Assembly: GCF_040744945.1 (NCBI RefSeq)
Contig: NZ_CP160453.1
Coordinates: 3,348,001-3,412,000 of the forward strand
Source: Saccharothrix sp. HUAS TT1
GTDB taxonomy: Bacteria; Actinomycetota; Actinomycetes; Mycobacteriales; Pseudonocardiaceae
Reading direction: 5' to 3'
DNA: 64,000 bases
The notes below the pieces were generated by a model. It was not told where the DNA came from. It made no database searches and worked only from the letters and a program-made list of their open reading frames with translations. The position numbers and the translations under genes are program-made. Numbering within the stretch: the first letter of the stretch is position 1; each line of letters opens with the position of its first letter. Positions 25,966 through 34,677 of the stretch are shown piece after piece.

Positions 25966-26406
25966 TCACCCGGTCAGCCGCGGCACGCCGTCGCCCGTCT
26001 CGGCCCAGGCCAGCAGGCCCGCCACGTCCACCCCGTGCGGCGGGTCGTCCCGGTAGGGCGAGATGTTGCGCGCGCCCCGGCTCAGCAGCGAGGTCGCGCC
26101 GGACCGGTTGCCGCGCGCGGCGTGGGTCAGGCCGACGGCGAGCTGCGCCAGGCCCCGCCACAGCTCCCGCTCGGGCTCGGGCGCCGCTTTCCACGCGTCC
26201 TCCAGCACTTCGTGCGCGTGGAACGGTCGGCCGAGGTCGAGCAGCCGCTGCGCCTCGGTGAGCGCTTCCCCCGGCGTGCGCGGCACGCCCTCCGGCTGGC
26301 GCTCGACGCCCGGCAGCCCGTAGGGCAGGGGTCGGCCGAGCCCGTCGCGCGGTCGCGCGTTGCGGGCCCGGCCCTGCTCGTCGCGGTCACGCGGGCTGGT
26401 CGACAC
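25966..26406 (-). CDS. DUF309 domain-containing protein
   Basis: 146 residues. The DUF309 core is clear: EAQRLLDLGRPFHAHEVLEDAWK, then RELWRGLAQLAVGLTHAARGN and GATSLLSRGA. It is a small helical bundle of unknown function found in many bacteria and plastids. The first 35 residues are polar and disordered. GTG start at 26406 without a Shine-Dalgarno sequence. The 285-nt gap upstream (26407-26691) to the divergent surface-protein gene shows no further gene that I can support. Confidence 0.82.
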   Translation of the reverse strand: MSTSPRDRDEQGRARNARPRDGLGRPLPYGLPGVERQPEGVPRTPGEALTEAQRLLDLGRPFHAHEVLEDAWKAAPEPERELWRGLAQLAVGLTHAARGNRSGATSLLSRGARNISPYRDDPPHGVDVAGLLAWAETGDGVPRLTG

Positions 26407-26691
26407 GTCTTGATCGTGTCACGAACCACCGCCCGCGTCATGCCCGGAAACCCGGGGGAGTCGGCTCAGGCGCGTGCTTCTCGAAAGCCGAGCGAGGCGC
26501 GGCCGACCTCCACGGACACCTCGGTCGCGTTGGATCACCCGGCGCAGCAAGGCTTTCGCCCGTTCGACGCGCCGGTTCACCGCGACGATCGGCCGCCGTG
26601 GCGCACGGCCCGGTGAGCGGGCGTCACCCCGACGAGGGGTTCTGCCGGTCCCGGCGGGCGGGTGGGGATCACCGCGCACAGCATCGGGTGC

Positions 26692-28077
26692 ATGCCGCGC
26701 ACCCACCTGGCCGGACCCCTCGCCGCGTTCGCGCTGGTCGCCGCCGTCGCCTTGCAGGGCGTCGGGGTGGCCGCACCGCTGCCGGGCGGGCTCGGGCCGT
26801 GCCTCGGACCGCTGTGCCCCGACGTCTTCCCGCCGGTGGGCAACGGCGACTTCGCCGGCCGGGACGACGCGGTGAACATCTTCGTCGGCGGCGACTTCCT
26901 GGTCCGCCACGCCGCCGCCGAGGCCGAGGGGCGGGTGGTCGTCGGCGGGACCTTCGACCAGGCCAAGGACCCCGGCGGCTCGAAGGTCTACAACGTCGGC
27001 ATCGTCGGCGCGGGGTCGCGCGTGCCGCCGCCCGACGGGTCGGACTTCCTGGTCACCGGCGGCGCGGTGGCGGTCGCCGACGGGCAGGAACTGCTCGCCG
27101 AGGGCGGCGTGGTGCGGCACGCGGGGCCGTTGACCGGCGCGATCACCGGGACCGACGCGCCGGACCCGGACGCCTTCGCGCCGTACGCCGGGCTCTCGGC
27201 TCAGCTGACCGCGGCCTCCCGGTGCTACGCCACCGCGGTCGCCACCGGCACCGCGGTGAACGAGGGCTACCGGACCCTGTTCACCGGCGACGGCACGTCG
27301 GCGTTGCAGGTGTTCACCGTGGACTTCGACCTCGCGGCGGCCGGCGGCGGGCAGCAGGGCATCGAGTTCGCCGGCATCCCGGCGGGCGCGACGGTGCTGG
27401 TGAACCTGGTCGGCGCGGCGCGGCGGATCGTGACGTACAGCGGCGACCTCGCCGACAGCAGCCCGTTCAACGCGTTGCGGGAGCGGTTGCTGTGGAACTT
27501 CCCCGAGGCCACTTCGGTGACCATCGGCGGCCTCGGGCAGTTCCAGGGCAGCGTGCTGGTCGGCGAGCCGGGGAGCACGGCGGTGGTGACCGTGCCGGGC
27601 ACGGCGGGCCGGTTCTTCACCACCGGCTCGCTCACCCACGGCGGTCCGGCGAACACCGGGCAGGAGTTCCACGCCTACCCGTTCAACGGGGACCTGCCCT
27701 CGTGCGTCGACACCACCACGACCACCGCGCCTACCACCACCACGACGACGACCACCACCACCACGACCACCACCACCACGACCACCACCACCACGACCAC
27801 CACTGCCACGACCACCACAACCGCTGTGCCCACGACCTCGCCGACGCCCACCACCGCCGCGCCCACCACCGCCGCGCCCACGACCACCGCGCCCACTACG
27901 AGCGCTCCGACCACCGCAGTGACGACGTGGCCGGACGAGGGGACGGGCGGTTCCCGGCACCACGACGACCTGGCCGCCACCGGCGTGGACGTGCGCCCGC
28001 TGGCCGCGCTCGGCGGGCTGGCGGTGGTGGGCGGCTTGGCGCTGCTGACCCTGGTCAGGCGGCGGAGTTCGCGGTGA
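26692..28077 (+). CDS. sortase-anchored choice-of-anchor A family surface protein
   Basis: 461 residues. A signal peptide ([22 protein letters not shown]) leads into a choice-of-anchor A domain, about residues 50-340, starting [30 protein letters not shown] stalk of about 75 residues made almost only of Thr with Pro/Ala follows (27708-27930). The end has the wall-anchor layout: LAATG, a hydrophobic helix ([19 protein letters not shown]) and RRRSSR. LAxTG is the class E sortase motif. The protein is therefore displayed on the wall on a probably glycosylated stalk. ATG 26692 chosen as it starts the signal peptide. Overlaps the convergent SDR gene by 23 nt. Confidence 0.85.
   Translation: MPRTHLAGPLAAFALVAAVALQGVGVAAPLPGGLGPCLGPLCPDVFPPVGNGDFAGRDDAVNIFVGGDFLVRHAAAEAEGRVVVGGTFDQAKDPGGSKVYNVGIVGAGSRVPPPDGSDFLVTGGAVAVADGQELLAEGGVVRHAGPLTGAITGTDAPDPDAFAPYAGLSAQLTAASRCYATAVATGTAVNEGYRTLFTGDGTSALQVFTVDFDLAAAGGGQQGIEFAGIPAGATVLVNLVGAARRIVTYSGDLADSSPFNALRERLLWNFPEATSVTIGGLGQFQGSVLVGEPGSTAVVTVPGTAGRFFTTGSLTHGGPANTGQEFHAYPFNGDLPSCVDTTTTTAPTTTTTTTTTTTTTTTTTTTTTTTTATTTTTAVPTTSPTPTTAAPTTAAPTTTAPTTSAPTTAVTTWPDEGTGGSRHHDDLAATGVDVRPLAALGGLAVVGGLALLTLVRRRSSR
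27714..27827 (+). repeat. ACC/ACG microsatellite-like tract coding the Thr stalk
   Basis: About 110 bases consist almost only of ACC and ACG codons. Such a tract can change length by slippage in whole codons without breaking the frame, altering stalk length. Confidence 0.7.
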
Positions 28078-28855
28078 TGCAGTCCAGCAGGGCGTAGAGC
28101 CGGGCCGCCGCGGTCCGGTCGAGGTCCGGCCGGTCCAGGTCGACCGGCCGGCCCGCCCGGGAAGCGGTGAGCGGCGCGGTGGGCGGGGGCGCCAGGAACC
28201 GGTGGACCTGGTCCGCCGCGTCCGCCACCGGCCTGGCGAACCGCTTCGCCACCAGGTCGAGCGCCCGGCCGCGCAGCCCGCCGACCTGCGCGCCGAGGCC
28301 GCTGTCCACGAACATCGGGTTGTGCAGCACGTACCGGACCGGGCTGCCCGGGTGCCGGTCGGCGAAGCCCGCGCCGAGCAGGTCGGCCGCCCGCGAGCCC
28401 TGGCTGACCGCCCAGGACGCGCGGTAGCGCCGGTCCAGCGCCAGGTCGTCCCACCGGATGCCGGGCCCGCGCGGCCCGGCCACCCCGCACACGCTCACCA
28501 CGACCGGCGACGTGGACCGCTCCAGCACCGGCAGCAGGCGTTCCACCAGCACGAACCGGCTCACCGCGTACAGCGCGAACATGTGCTCCAACCCGTCCTC
28601 GGTGAGCACCCGGCGGCGCTGGAACCGGCCCGCTCCCAGCACCAGCCGGTCCACCACGTCGAACCGCCCCGCCACCTCGGCGACCACTGCGGCCATGCCC
28701 GCCAGCGTGCTCAGGTCGCCGCGGATCAGCTCGACCCCGGCCGGCGCGTCCGCCGACCGGCCGACCACCGCCACCCGGTGGCCCTCCCGCGCCAACCGCT
28801 CGGCCAAGCTCCGCCCGATGCCGTTCGTGCCACCCGTGATCACCGCGTTCGCCAT
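28055..28855 (-). CDS. SDR family oxidoreductase-like protein
   Basis: 266 residues. The Rossmann NAD(P)-binding motif is [16 protein letters not shown], followed by [18 protein letters not shown] and LVLGAGRF (equivalent to NNAG). The catalytic YxxxK pair is not evident: the expected region reads [17 protein letters not shown]. It may therefore be a non-classical or inactive member. ATG 28855 is preferred. It is divergent from the HxlR regulator gene, with 48 nt between starts, which suggests it is the regulator's target. Confidence 0.78.
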   Translation of the reverse strand: MANAVITGGTNGIGRSLAERLAREGHRVAVVGRSADAPAGVELIRGDLSTLAGMAAVVAEVAGRFDVVDRLVLGAGRFQRRRVLTEDGLEHMFALYAVSRFVLVERLLPVLERSTSPVVVSVCGVAGPRGPGIRWDDLALDRRYRASWAVSQGSRAADLLGAGFADRHPGSPVRYVLHNPMFVDSGLGAQVGGLRGRALDLVAKRFARPVADAADQVHRFLAPPPTAPLTASRAGRPVDLDRPDLDRTAAARLYALLDCITANSAA

Positions 28856-28903
28856 AACCTGGAGCCTGGCCCGCGGCACGACGACCCGGAAGAAGGCACA
28901 TCC

Positions 28904-29290
28904 ATGTCACTGGTCCCGGTGCCGGTCACGGCGGCCGACCGCGCCGCCTGCCCGGTGTCCGACCTGCTGGCCCGCGTCGGCGACAAGTGGAGCGTGCTGG
29001 TGCTCAGCCTGGTCTCCGAAAGCCCTCGCGGGTTCAACGAACTCGACCGCGCGGTGCACGAGCTGAGCCGCCGCATCCTCACCCGCACGCTGCGCAACCT
29101 GGAGCGCGACGGCCTGGTCGGCCGGCACGTGCGACCGGGCAGGGCCGCCGGCGTCACGTACTCGGCGACCGCGCTCGGCCGCTCGCTGCTGGAGTTCGTC
29201 GTCCCCTTGGGACAGTGGGTGCTCCGGCACGAGGGCGAGATCGAGGCGGCGCGCTCCCGCTACGACTCGAAGAGGTCCACAGTGGACTGA
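28904..29290 (+). CDS. HxlR family transcriptional regulator
   Basis: 128 residues. The N-terminal CPVSDLLARVGDKWSVLVLSLV and the recognition region GFNELDRAVHELSRRILTRTLRNLERDGLVGR are diagnostic of the HxlR winged-helix family. The conserved N-terminal Cys (CPVSD) is a redox-sensing position in some members. AAGAAGG ribosome site. It probably controls the divergent SDR gene through the 48-nt spacer. Confidence 0.92.
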   Translation: MSLVPVPVTAADRAACPVSDLLARVGDKWSVLVLSLVSESPRGFNELDRAVHELSRRILTRTLRNLERDGLVGRHVRPGRAAGVTYSATALGRSLLEFVVPLGQWVLRHEGEIEAARSRYDSKRSTVD

Positions 29291-29305
29291 TCTGGGCACG
29301 CCGGT

Positions 29306-29356
29306 GGCCCGCTCGCGCGACGGCGGTGTGCCGTGACGTCATCGCGCGAGCGGGCC
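29306..29356. terminator. bidirectional terminator hairpin
   Basis: Perfect 15-bp GC-rich arms (29306-29320 and 29342-29356) lie between the stop of the HxlR gene (29290) and the stop of the convergent protease gene (29370). Confidence 0.8.
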
Positions 29357-29369
29357 GGTACAGCGGTGA

Positions 29370-30083
29370 TCAGACCCCGGCGACGGACTGGATCCAGGAC
29401 CGGTAGCGGGTCACGTTCGTGTAAGCGGTGGTGGTCTGCCGGTCGCTGGTGGACGCGACGCCGACCTGCACGCCGCCCGCCATCATCGGACCGCCCGAGT
29501 CACCGCCCGCCGTGATGCCGTTGCCGCGCCGGGCGCAGATCGCGCTGCCGCCGTAGGCGTCGGTGCAGCCGCCGGTGACGGTCACGTTCGCCACCTTCAG
29601 GTACTGCGACTGGCAGTTGATCTCCGAGCCGCACTGGGACGTCGCGCCCCAGCCGTAGACCTGCACGGACTGGCCGACGGTGACCGAACCCGGCTGGCCG
29701 AGCCGGGCGTAGGTCGCGGACACGGAGCGGTCGAGCCGGACCAGGGCGAGGTCCGACGAGTGGTTCGTCGTCTGCACGCCGTTGGCGACGGTGCCGCCCG
29801 ACGTCTGGTCGAGGCTGCCGATGCGGAACGACAGCCCGCCGCCGGTGACGCAGTGCTTCGCGGTCAGGATCCACGTCGGCGCGATGATGGTCGCGCTGCA
29901 CGTCTGCCTGCCGTTGGAGAACAGCCGGGCCGCCCACGGGGCGTTGCTCGCGTAGCCCCCGCCGATGATGTACGGCGTCACGCCGCCCTCCGCCGTCGCC
30001 GGCGCGGCCGACGCCGACGGGACGAGAGCGACCAGGGACAGCAGGGCGGCTGCGAGCGCAGGGATCAACCTGGTGATTCGCAA
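29370..30083 (-). CDS. secreted trypsin-like serine protease (S1 family)
   Basis: 237 residues. The signal peptide is LRITRLIPALAAALLSLVALVPSASA. The catalytic triad is visible: His in ILTAKHCV, Asp in SSDLALVRLD and Ser in GDSGGPM. The mature start is probably IIGGGYASN, preceded by a short propeptide. Cys pairs around the active-site His (CSATI...KHC) and near the C-terminus fit disulfides. TTG 30083 is chosen: GAGGA stands five bases upstream and the signal peptide begins there, whereas the longer frame adds a charged, unlikely N-terminus. Acts outside the cell. Confidence 0.88.
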   Translation of the reverse strand: MRITRLIPALAAALLSLVALVPSASAAPATAEGGVTPYIIGGGYASNAPWAARLFSNGRQTCSATIIAPTWILTAKHCVTGGGLSFRIGSLDQTSGGTVANGVQTTNHSSDLALVRLDRSVSATYARLGQPGSVTVGQSVQVYGWGATSQCGSEINCQSQYLKVANVTVTGGCTDAYGGSAICARRGNGITAGGDSGGPMMAGGVQVGVASTSDRQTTTAYTNVTRYRSWIQSVAGV

Positions 30084-30187
30084 GGGTTCCTCGATTCCGA
30101 AGACACGCGATCGCTCGCGCACAGGGGTGTCTTGGGTCAGGAGATTCCTACCACCCGTCCGGGTGAAACAGGACATATCGAATCAGT

Positions 30188-30205
30188 TATAACGCGGGCG
30201 ATAAC
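30188..30205 (+). promoter_or_regulatory. AT-rich promoter element before the ADP-ribosylglycohydrolase gene
   Basis: TATAAC (30188-30193) and GATAAC (30200-30205) stand directly before GTG 30206, with no Shine-Dalgarno sequence. Either could be the -10 box of a leaderless message. A -35 box is not clear. Confidence 0.4.
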
Positions 30206-31048
30206 GTGATCCGCATGCTCGTCGAACTGGCCATCGGGGACGCGTACGGCGCGGGCTTCGAGTACGCCGACCCGTCCTTCGTGACCAGGCACAACACCCT
30301 CGCCGGGTACGTGCGGCACCCGCGGCGCCACGGCATCGCGCCGGGCAGCTACACCGACGACACGCAAATGACGCTGGCTCTGGCGGAACTGCGGGCGTCC
30401 GGCGTGCCGTGGACGCCCGAGTCGGTGGCGTCGGCGTTCGTGACCGCCTTCCACCGCGACCCGCGGGAGGGGTACGCGAGTGGTTTTCAGGCATTCCTGG
30501 AGACCGTGCGCACCGGCGACGAGTTCCTGGCCCGCATCCGGCCCGACAGCGACAAGAGCGGCGCGGCGATGCGCGCCGCCCCCGCCGGCCTGCTGCCGAC
30601 CGTGGCGGACGTGCTGCACCACACCGACGTGCAGGCCAGGGTCACCCACGACACGCCGGACGGGGTGGCGGCGGCGCGGGCGGCGGCGTTGGCCGTGCAC
30701 TACTGCCACCATGCGCTGGGTCCGGTGGCGGAGGTGGGCTCGTGGATCGCCGACCGGCTCGGTTCGGGGGAGTGGGCGCGGCCGTGGCGCGGGAAGGTCG
30801 GGTCGAAGGGCGTGATGAGCGTGCGGGCGGCGCTGACCGCGCTGTCCGGTGGCGGTTCGCTGAGCGCGGTGCTGCGCGAGTGCGTCGCCTTCACCGGGGA
30901 CGTGGACACGGTCGCCACCATCGCCCTGGCAGCCGCCGCGGAGTCGGCCGAGATCACCGCGGACCTGCCGCAGGTCCTGGTGGACGGCCTGGAGAACGGC
31001 CCCTTCGGCCGCGACCACCTGGCCCGGCTGGACTCCCGGTTGCGGTAG
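30206..31048 (+). CDS. ADP-ribosylglycohydrolase family protein
   Basis: 280 residues. The di-metal site motifs are present: GDAYGAGFEY near the N-terminus, SYTDDTQMTLAL (TDDT) near residue 50, and TGDVDTVATIAL near 235. The family removes ADP-ribose from proteins or nucleic acids (DraG/ARH type). Start GTG 30206 or ATG 30215; both lack a ribosome site. No ADP-ribosyltransferase is adjacent, but a RES-domain gene of the window (17676) is from an NAD+-consuming toxin family. Divergent from the protease gene. Confidence 0.9.
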   Translation: MIRMLVELAIGDAYGAGFEYADPSFVTRHNTLAGYVRHPRRHGIAPGSYTDDTQMTLALAELRASGVPWTPESVASAFVTAFHRDPREGYASGFQAFLETVRTGDEFLARIRPDSDKSGAAMRAAPAGLLPTVADVLHHTDVQARVTHDTPDGVAAARAAALAVHYCHHALGPVAEVGSWIADRLGSGEWARPWRGKVGSKGVMSVRAALTALSGGGSLSAVLRECVAFTGDVDTVATIALAAAAESAEITADLPQVLVDGLENGPFGRDHLARLDSRLR

Positions 31049-31179
31049 CGCTCGCGCTCGGGCGGCATCGCCAGGGTTCAGGTGGCAGCGGTCGGTCCAG
31101 GCGGCGGCGATCGGTCTCGGCTGTGGGTGGTTGGGCGTGCGGGCTCAGCGGGCCGTGCTCGGGCGGTTGGCCCCTGCAG

Positions 31180-32037
31180 TCAGTGGTGTTCGCGGTAGTG
31201 CTTGATCAGTTCCTCGACCCGGTCCTCCGGCCACGGGCAGCGGAGATCGCCGAACAGGGCCGCGAAGAACAGCTCCAGGTGCGCGTGCCAGGCCGCCAAC
31301 GCCTGCGGTGCGAACGCCGGGTCCGCGAGCACGTGCGTCAGCTCGACCTCCGTGCCCTGGTCCGGGCCGTGCCGGAACTCCCAGCGCACCCGCCCGGTCG
31401 GCGAGTCGAACGCCAGCACGCGCGGCTCGGTGCGCTCGACCAGCGGGCCGGGCGGCACGTGCGGGTTGGCGGCGCGGGGCGGCACGCCCTGCTCGCCCTC
31501 GGTCAGCAGCGACCACACCTCGTCCAGCGGGCGCCAGACCAGGTCGCGGACGAACCGCACCACGCCACCGTCGAACCGGCCCTCGTCCAGCCCGAACTCG
31601 CGGAGGTAGCGCTCCACCGGCTCGCGCACGTCCGCCGGCGGCTCGAACGGCCGGTCGGCGAGCCTCGCCACCAGCCCGGCCAGGCAGGTGTCCCAGCCGG
31701 CGGCGTTGCGCGCCGCGCCCTGCTCGCCGCCCAGCACGTGCGTGAACACCAGCAGGCAACCCCGCTCGTGCGGCAGCAGCTCGAACCGCAGCACGTCGGT
31801 GTTCCACCGGAACGCGAACACCCTCGGCGGGTCGGACTCCAGCACCTCGCCGGTGGTGACCTGGTCGGGGAAGGAGAACGTCATCTCCCGCCCGTCGACC
31901 GCCACCGCCGCCGGGAACCAGTGCGCCAGCTCGCCCGGCTCCGTGATCGCCCGCCACACCTTGGCCGGCGGGTGCGCGAGCACCCGTTCGAACCGCAGCA
32001 CGGGCTTGCCGTTGATCCGCCGCAACTCGGTGCTCAC
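31180..32037 (-). CDS. SRPBCC (AHSA1-type) protein
   Basis: 285 residues, apparently two START/SRPBCC lobes. The first holds RFERVLAHPPAKVWRAITEPGELAHWFP; the second ends with WEFRHGPDQGTEVELTHVLAD and a C-terminal helix AWHAHLELFFAALFGD. The family binds hydrophobic ligands; the ligand here is unknown. GTG 32037 overlaps the stop of the ArsR gene by 4 nt, and the ArsR-SRPBCC pairing is a common actinobacterial operon. The 131-nt gap downstream (31049-31179) carries no gene. Confidence 0.88.
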   Translation of the reverse strand: MSTELRRINGKPVLRFERVLAHPPAKVWRAITEPGELAHWFPAAVAVDGREMTFSFPDQVTTGEVLESDPPRVFAFRWNTDVLRFELLPHERGCLLVFTHVLGGEQGAARNAAGWDTCLAGLVARLADRPFEPPADVREPVERYLREFGLDEGRFDGGVVRFVRDLVWRPLDEVWSLLTEGEQGVPPRAANPHVPPGPLVERTEPRVLAFDSPTGRVRWEFRHGPDQGTEVELTHVLADPAFAPQALAAWHAHLELFFAALFGDLRCPWPEDRVEELIKHYREHH

Positions 32038-32342
32038 GAGTCCACCTCGTCCAGTCGGCGCTCCAACGCGTCCAGGCTGTCCTCCCACATCCGCCGGTAC
32101 GGCGCGAGCCAGGCGTCGACCTCGGCCAGCGGCCCGGGCCGCAGCCGGTAGAGCCGCCGCTGGGCGTCCCGCCGGACCTCCACCAGCCCGGCCTCGCGCA
32201 GCACCCGGAGGTGCTTGGACACCGCGGGTTGGCTCAGCGACAGCCCGTCGACCAGGTCGTTGACCGGCCGCTCACCCTCCCGCAGCACGTCGAGGATCCA
32301 CCGACGCTGCGGGTCGGCGAGCACGGAGAACGTAGATGCCAT
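32034..32342 (-). CDS. ArsR/SmtB family transcriptional regulator
   Basis: 102 residues. Winged helix: FSVLADPQRRWILDVLREGERPVNDLVDGLSLSQPAVSKHLRVLREAGLVEVRRDAQRRLYRL. There is no cysteine and no ELCVCDL-type metal site, so it is of the metal-independent class usually paired with SRPBCC proteins. A perfect inverted repeat directly upstream (32344-32359) is the likely operator, so it probably represses its own operon. Confidence 0.93.
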   Translation of the reverse strand: MASTFSVLADPQRRWILDVLREGERPVNDLVDGLSLSQPAVSKHLRVLREAGLVEVRRDAQRRLYRLRPGPLAEVDAWLAPYRRMWEDSLDALERRLDEVDS

Positions 32343-32343
32343 G

Positions 32344-32359
32344 ACGGCAATATAGCCGT
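32344..32359 (-). promoter_or_regulatory. palindromic operator overlapping the -10 box of the ArsR operon
   Basis: ACGGCAATATAGCCGT has 5-bp perfect arms around an AT-rich centre. On the minus strand the centre reads TATATT, a good -10 box just ahead of the ATG. Repressor binding would block the promoter. Confidence 0.6.
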
Positions 32360-32379
32360 ACTGGCATGTAGGGTGTCAA

Positions 32380-33129
32380 TCAGGCGCTCACCCCCGCCCG
32401 GCGGATCGGCATCAGCGGCGCGGGCGCGCCGGTCAGGAAGTCCGCCACCACCGACGCGCACAGCTCGGGCCGCTCGAACAGCATCAGGTGCGACGTGCCC
32501 GGCAGGACGCAGAGCTGCGCGTTCGCGATGCCCCGGTACATCGCGACGGTGTGCTCCAGGTGCACGATGTCGTCATCGCTGCCCAGCACCAGCGTGGGAC
32601 TGGTGATCGCGCCCAGGTCGACCGCCTCCGGCTCGTGCGCGGCGCGGGCGAACTTCTCCACCACCACCGGCAGGTGCTCGCGGCCGTCCGGCGACACCTC
32701 GGCGTACCGGTCGGCCACCTCGCCCGGCAGCTCGCCGCCCGGCTCGGGCAGGAACAGCCAGCCGTCCTTGGAGTAGCCCGAGTTCAGCACCACCAGCCCG
32801 CGCACCAGGTCCGGTCTGCGCTGCGCCACGCCGAGCGCCACCACGCCGCCCGCGCTGTAGCCCGCCAGGTGCGCCGGGCCGCCGACCACCCGCTCCAGGA
32901 ACGCGATCACGTCGCCCGCCAGCACGTCCAGCGGCACCGGCCCCGGTACGTCCGGCGTCCGCCCGTGGCCCCGCCGGTCCACCAGGAACACCCGGAAGCG
33001 GTCCGCCAACCGCGCCAGGTTCGCCTCGAAGTCCCGCGAATCGCTGAAACCGCCGTGCAGCAGCACCAGCGGCTCACCCTCGCCGCGCACCTCGTACCAG
33101 GTGCGCACACCGTCCACCGTCTCGTACAT
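32380..33129 (-). CDS. alpha/beta fold hydrolase
   Basis: 249 residues. LVLLHGGFSDSRDF holds the oxyanion HG motif, VDRRGHGRTPD follows, the nucleophile elbow is GYSAGG, the acid is in GSDDDIVH, and the catalytic His is in GTSHLML. Cytoplasmic, substrate unknown. ATG 33129 is selected for AAGGGA about seven bases upstream. It lies 20 nt from the ArsR operator region and has its own promoter. Confidence 0.9.
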   Translation of the reverse strand: MYETVDGVRTWYEVRGEGEPLVLLHGGFSDSRDFEANLARLADRFRVFLVDRRGHGRTPDVPGPVPLDVLAGDVIAFLERVVGGPAHLAGYSAGGVVALGVAQRRPDLVRGLVVLNSGYSKDGWLFLPEPGGELPGEVADRYAEVSPDGREHLPVVVEKFARAAHEPEAVDLGAITSPTLVLGSDDDIVHLEHTVAMYRGIANAQLCVLPGTSHLMLFERPELCASVVADFLTGAPAPLMPIRRAGVSA

Positions 33130-33438
33130 CCCGATCCCTTCCCGTGTTGTCACCAAGTCGTACGGGAGGGGTCCGACAAAATCGTCGGCAGATCGAAGAG
33201 TTCGAACAGATGTTCACCCGGAAAGGTGGTCGAACCGACTACCGAGCCACCGGAGAACTCCACCGGCGCCAACGCGAACGGCCGCAACGGCGGTAGCAGC
33301 AGCCGGTGAGCTCCACGCGGTGCGCTTCCAGGTCCACCTCACCCGTTAGGATGAACTCGGCGCCTCTACCCCGGTGCAGCCCTCATGCGTGGCACGACCG
33401 CGTGAACCTTCACCGCTCGACCACTCCGAGGAGCCCCC
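33130..33438. other. 309-nt intergenic region between divergent hydrolase and aminotransferase genes
   Basis: No gene supported. It holds promoters for both neighbours: TAGGAT at 33347-33352 is a fair -10 box for the aminotransferase gene. TCGAAC-N4-GTTCAC at 33202-33217 resembles a LexA box with two mismatches. GAGGAG stands just before the ATG at 33439. Confidence 0.5.
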
Positions 33439-34575
33439 ATGCCGCGCACGTTCGCCGGTTCCCCCGTCCGGGACCTGCTCGCCCTCACCTCGCGCCCCGA
33501 GGTCGTCTCCTTCGCGGGCGGCCTGCCCGCGCCCGAGCTGTTCGACGTCGACGGCCTGCGGGCGGCGTTCGACCGGGCGTTGAGCAGGCGTTCCCTGCAG
33601 TACGCGCCCACCGAGGGCGACGCCGACCTGCGCGCCGCCGTCGCCGACCGGCTCACCCGGCGCGGCCTGCCCACCGGCGTGGGCGACCTGCTCGTCACGT
33701 CCGGCTCGCAGCAGGCGTTGGCGCTGGTGGCGACCGCCCTGCTGGAGCCGGGCGCGGTGGTCGCGGTCGAGGAGCCGACCTACCTCGCGGCGCTGCAGTG
33801 CTTCCGGCTCGCCGACGCGCGGGTCGTGCCCGTCGCGGGCGACGAGCACGGCGTGGACCCCGCCGCGCTGGCCGACGTCGTCGAGCGGGAGCGGCCGCGG
33901 CTGCTGTACCTGGTGCCGACGTTCGCCAACCCGACCGGGCGGACGCTGGCCGCGGCCAGGCGGGCCGAGATCGCCGCGCTGGCCGACCGGCACGACCTGT
34001 GGGTGGTCGAGGACGACCCGTACAGCGAGCTGCGCTACCGGGGCGAGCCGGCGCCGTCGCTGGCCTCGATGAGCGACCGGGTGCTGCACGCGGGCAGCTT
34101 CTCCAAGGTCGGCGCGCCGGGCATGCGGCTCGGCTGGCTGCGCGCGCCCGAGTCGATCATGCGCACGCTGGTGGTCGTGAAGCAGGCGGCGGACCTGCAC
34201 ACGTCCGCCGTCGACCAGGCCGCGGCGGCGGTCTACCTGCGGGACAACGACCTGGACGCGCACATCCGCAGGCTGTGCGCGGCCTACGGGGAGCGGCGGG
34301 ACGCGATGATCGCCGCGCTGCCGTCGACCGTGCCGGCCGGGACGCGGTGGAGCGATCCAGACGGCGGGATGTTCGTGTGGCTGAGCTTGCCCGGTGACGT
34401 GGACACGGCGTCGTTGGTGACGTCGGCGTTGGAGCGTGATGTGGCGTTCGTGCCCGGCGCGCCGTTCTACGCGACGACACCGGACCGGTCGACCCTGCGG
34501 TTGTCGTTCACCACCAACACGGTCGCCGAGATCGCCGAGGGCATGCGCCGGCTGGCGACCGTGCTGCTGCCCTAG
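33439..34575 (+). CDS. PLP-dependent aminotransferase, class I/II
   Basis: 378 residues, fold type I. Motifs: VVSFAGGLPAPELFD at the N-terminus, VTSGSQQALALV, PTFANPTGRTL, VVEDDPYSELRY (Asp that binds the pyridine N) and AGSFSKVGAPGMRLGW with the Schiff-base Lys. C-terminal Arg in STLRLSFT binds the substrate carboxylate. It is related to the 2-aminoadipate/MocR-type aminotransferases but has no DNA-binding domain. Good ribosome site GAGGAG. Substrate unknown. Confidence 0.92.
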   Translation: MPRTFAGSPVRDLLALTSRPEVVSFAGGLPAPELFDVDGLRAAFDRALSRRSLQYAPTEGDADLRAAVADRLTRRGLPTGVGDLLVTSGSQQALALVATALLEPGAVVAVEEPTYLAALQCFRLADARVVPVAGDEHGVDPAALADVVERERPRLLYLVPTFANPTGRTLAAARRAEIAALADRHDLWVVEDDPYSELRYRGEPAPSLASMSDRVLHAGSFSKVGAPGMRLGWLRAPESIMRTLVVVKQAADLHTSAVDQAAAAVYLRDNDLDAHIRRLCAAYGERRDAMIAALPSTVPAGTRWSDPDGGMFVWLSLPGDVDTASLVTSALERDVAFVPGAPFYATTPDRSTLRLSFTTNTVAEIAEGMRRLATVLLP

Positions 34576-34677
34576 CGACCGCCCGTCCCCGGACCGGTTC
34601 GGCGCGGTCCCGGGCAGGTGGTGGGAGTTTCCGGGGGCACGAGCCTTGGCCGGGGGTGACCGGCGTCCCTACCTTCG

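Noticed and set aside
27714..27930. Repeats that might be a CRISPR array or a VNTR of non-coding type
   Set aside because: The units are ACC/ACG codons in frame with the surface protein and there are no spacers.
33202..33217. A second LexA-like box, TCGAAC-N4-GTTCAC
   Set aside because: Two mismatches in the right half-site and no repair gene next to it; listed only in the intergenic description.
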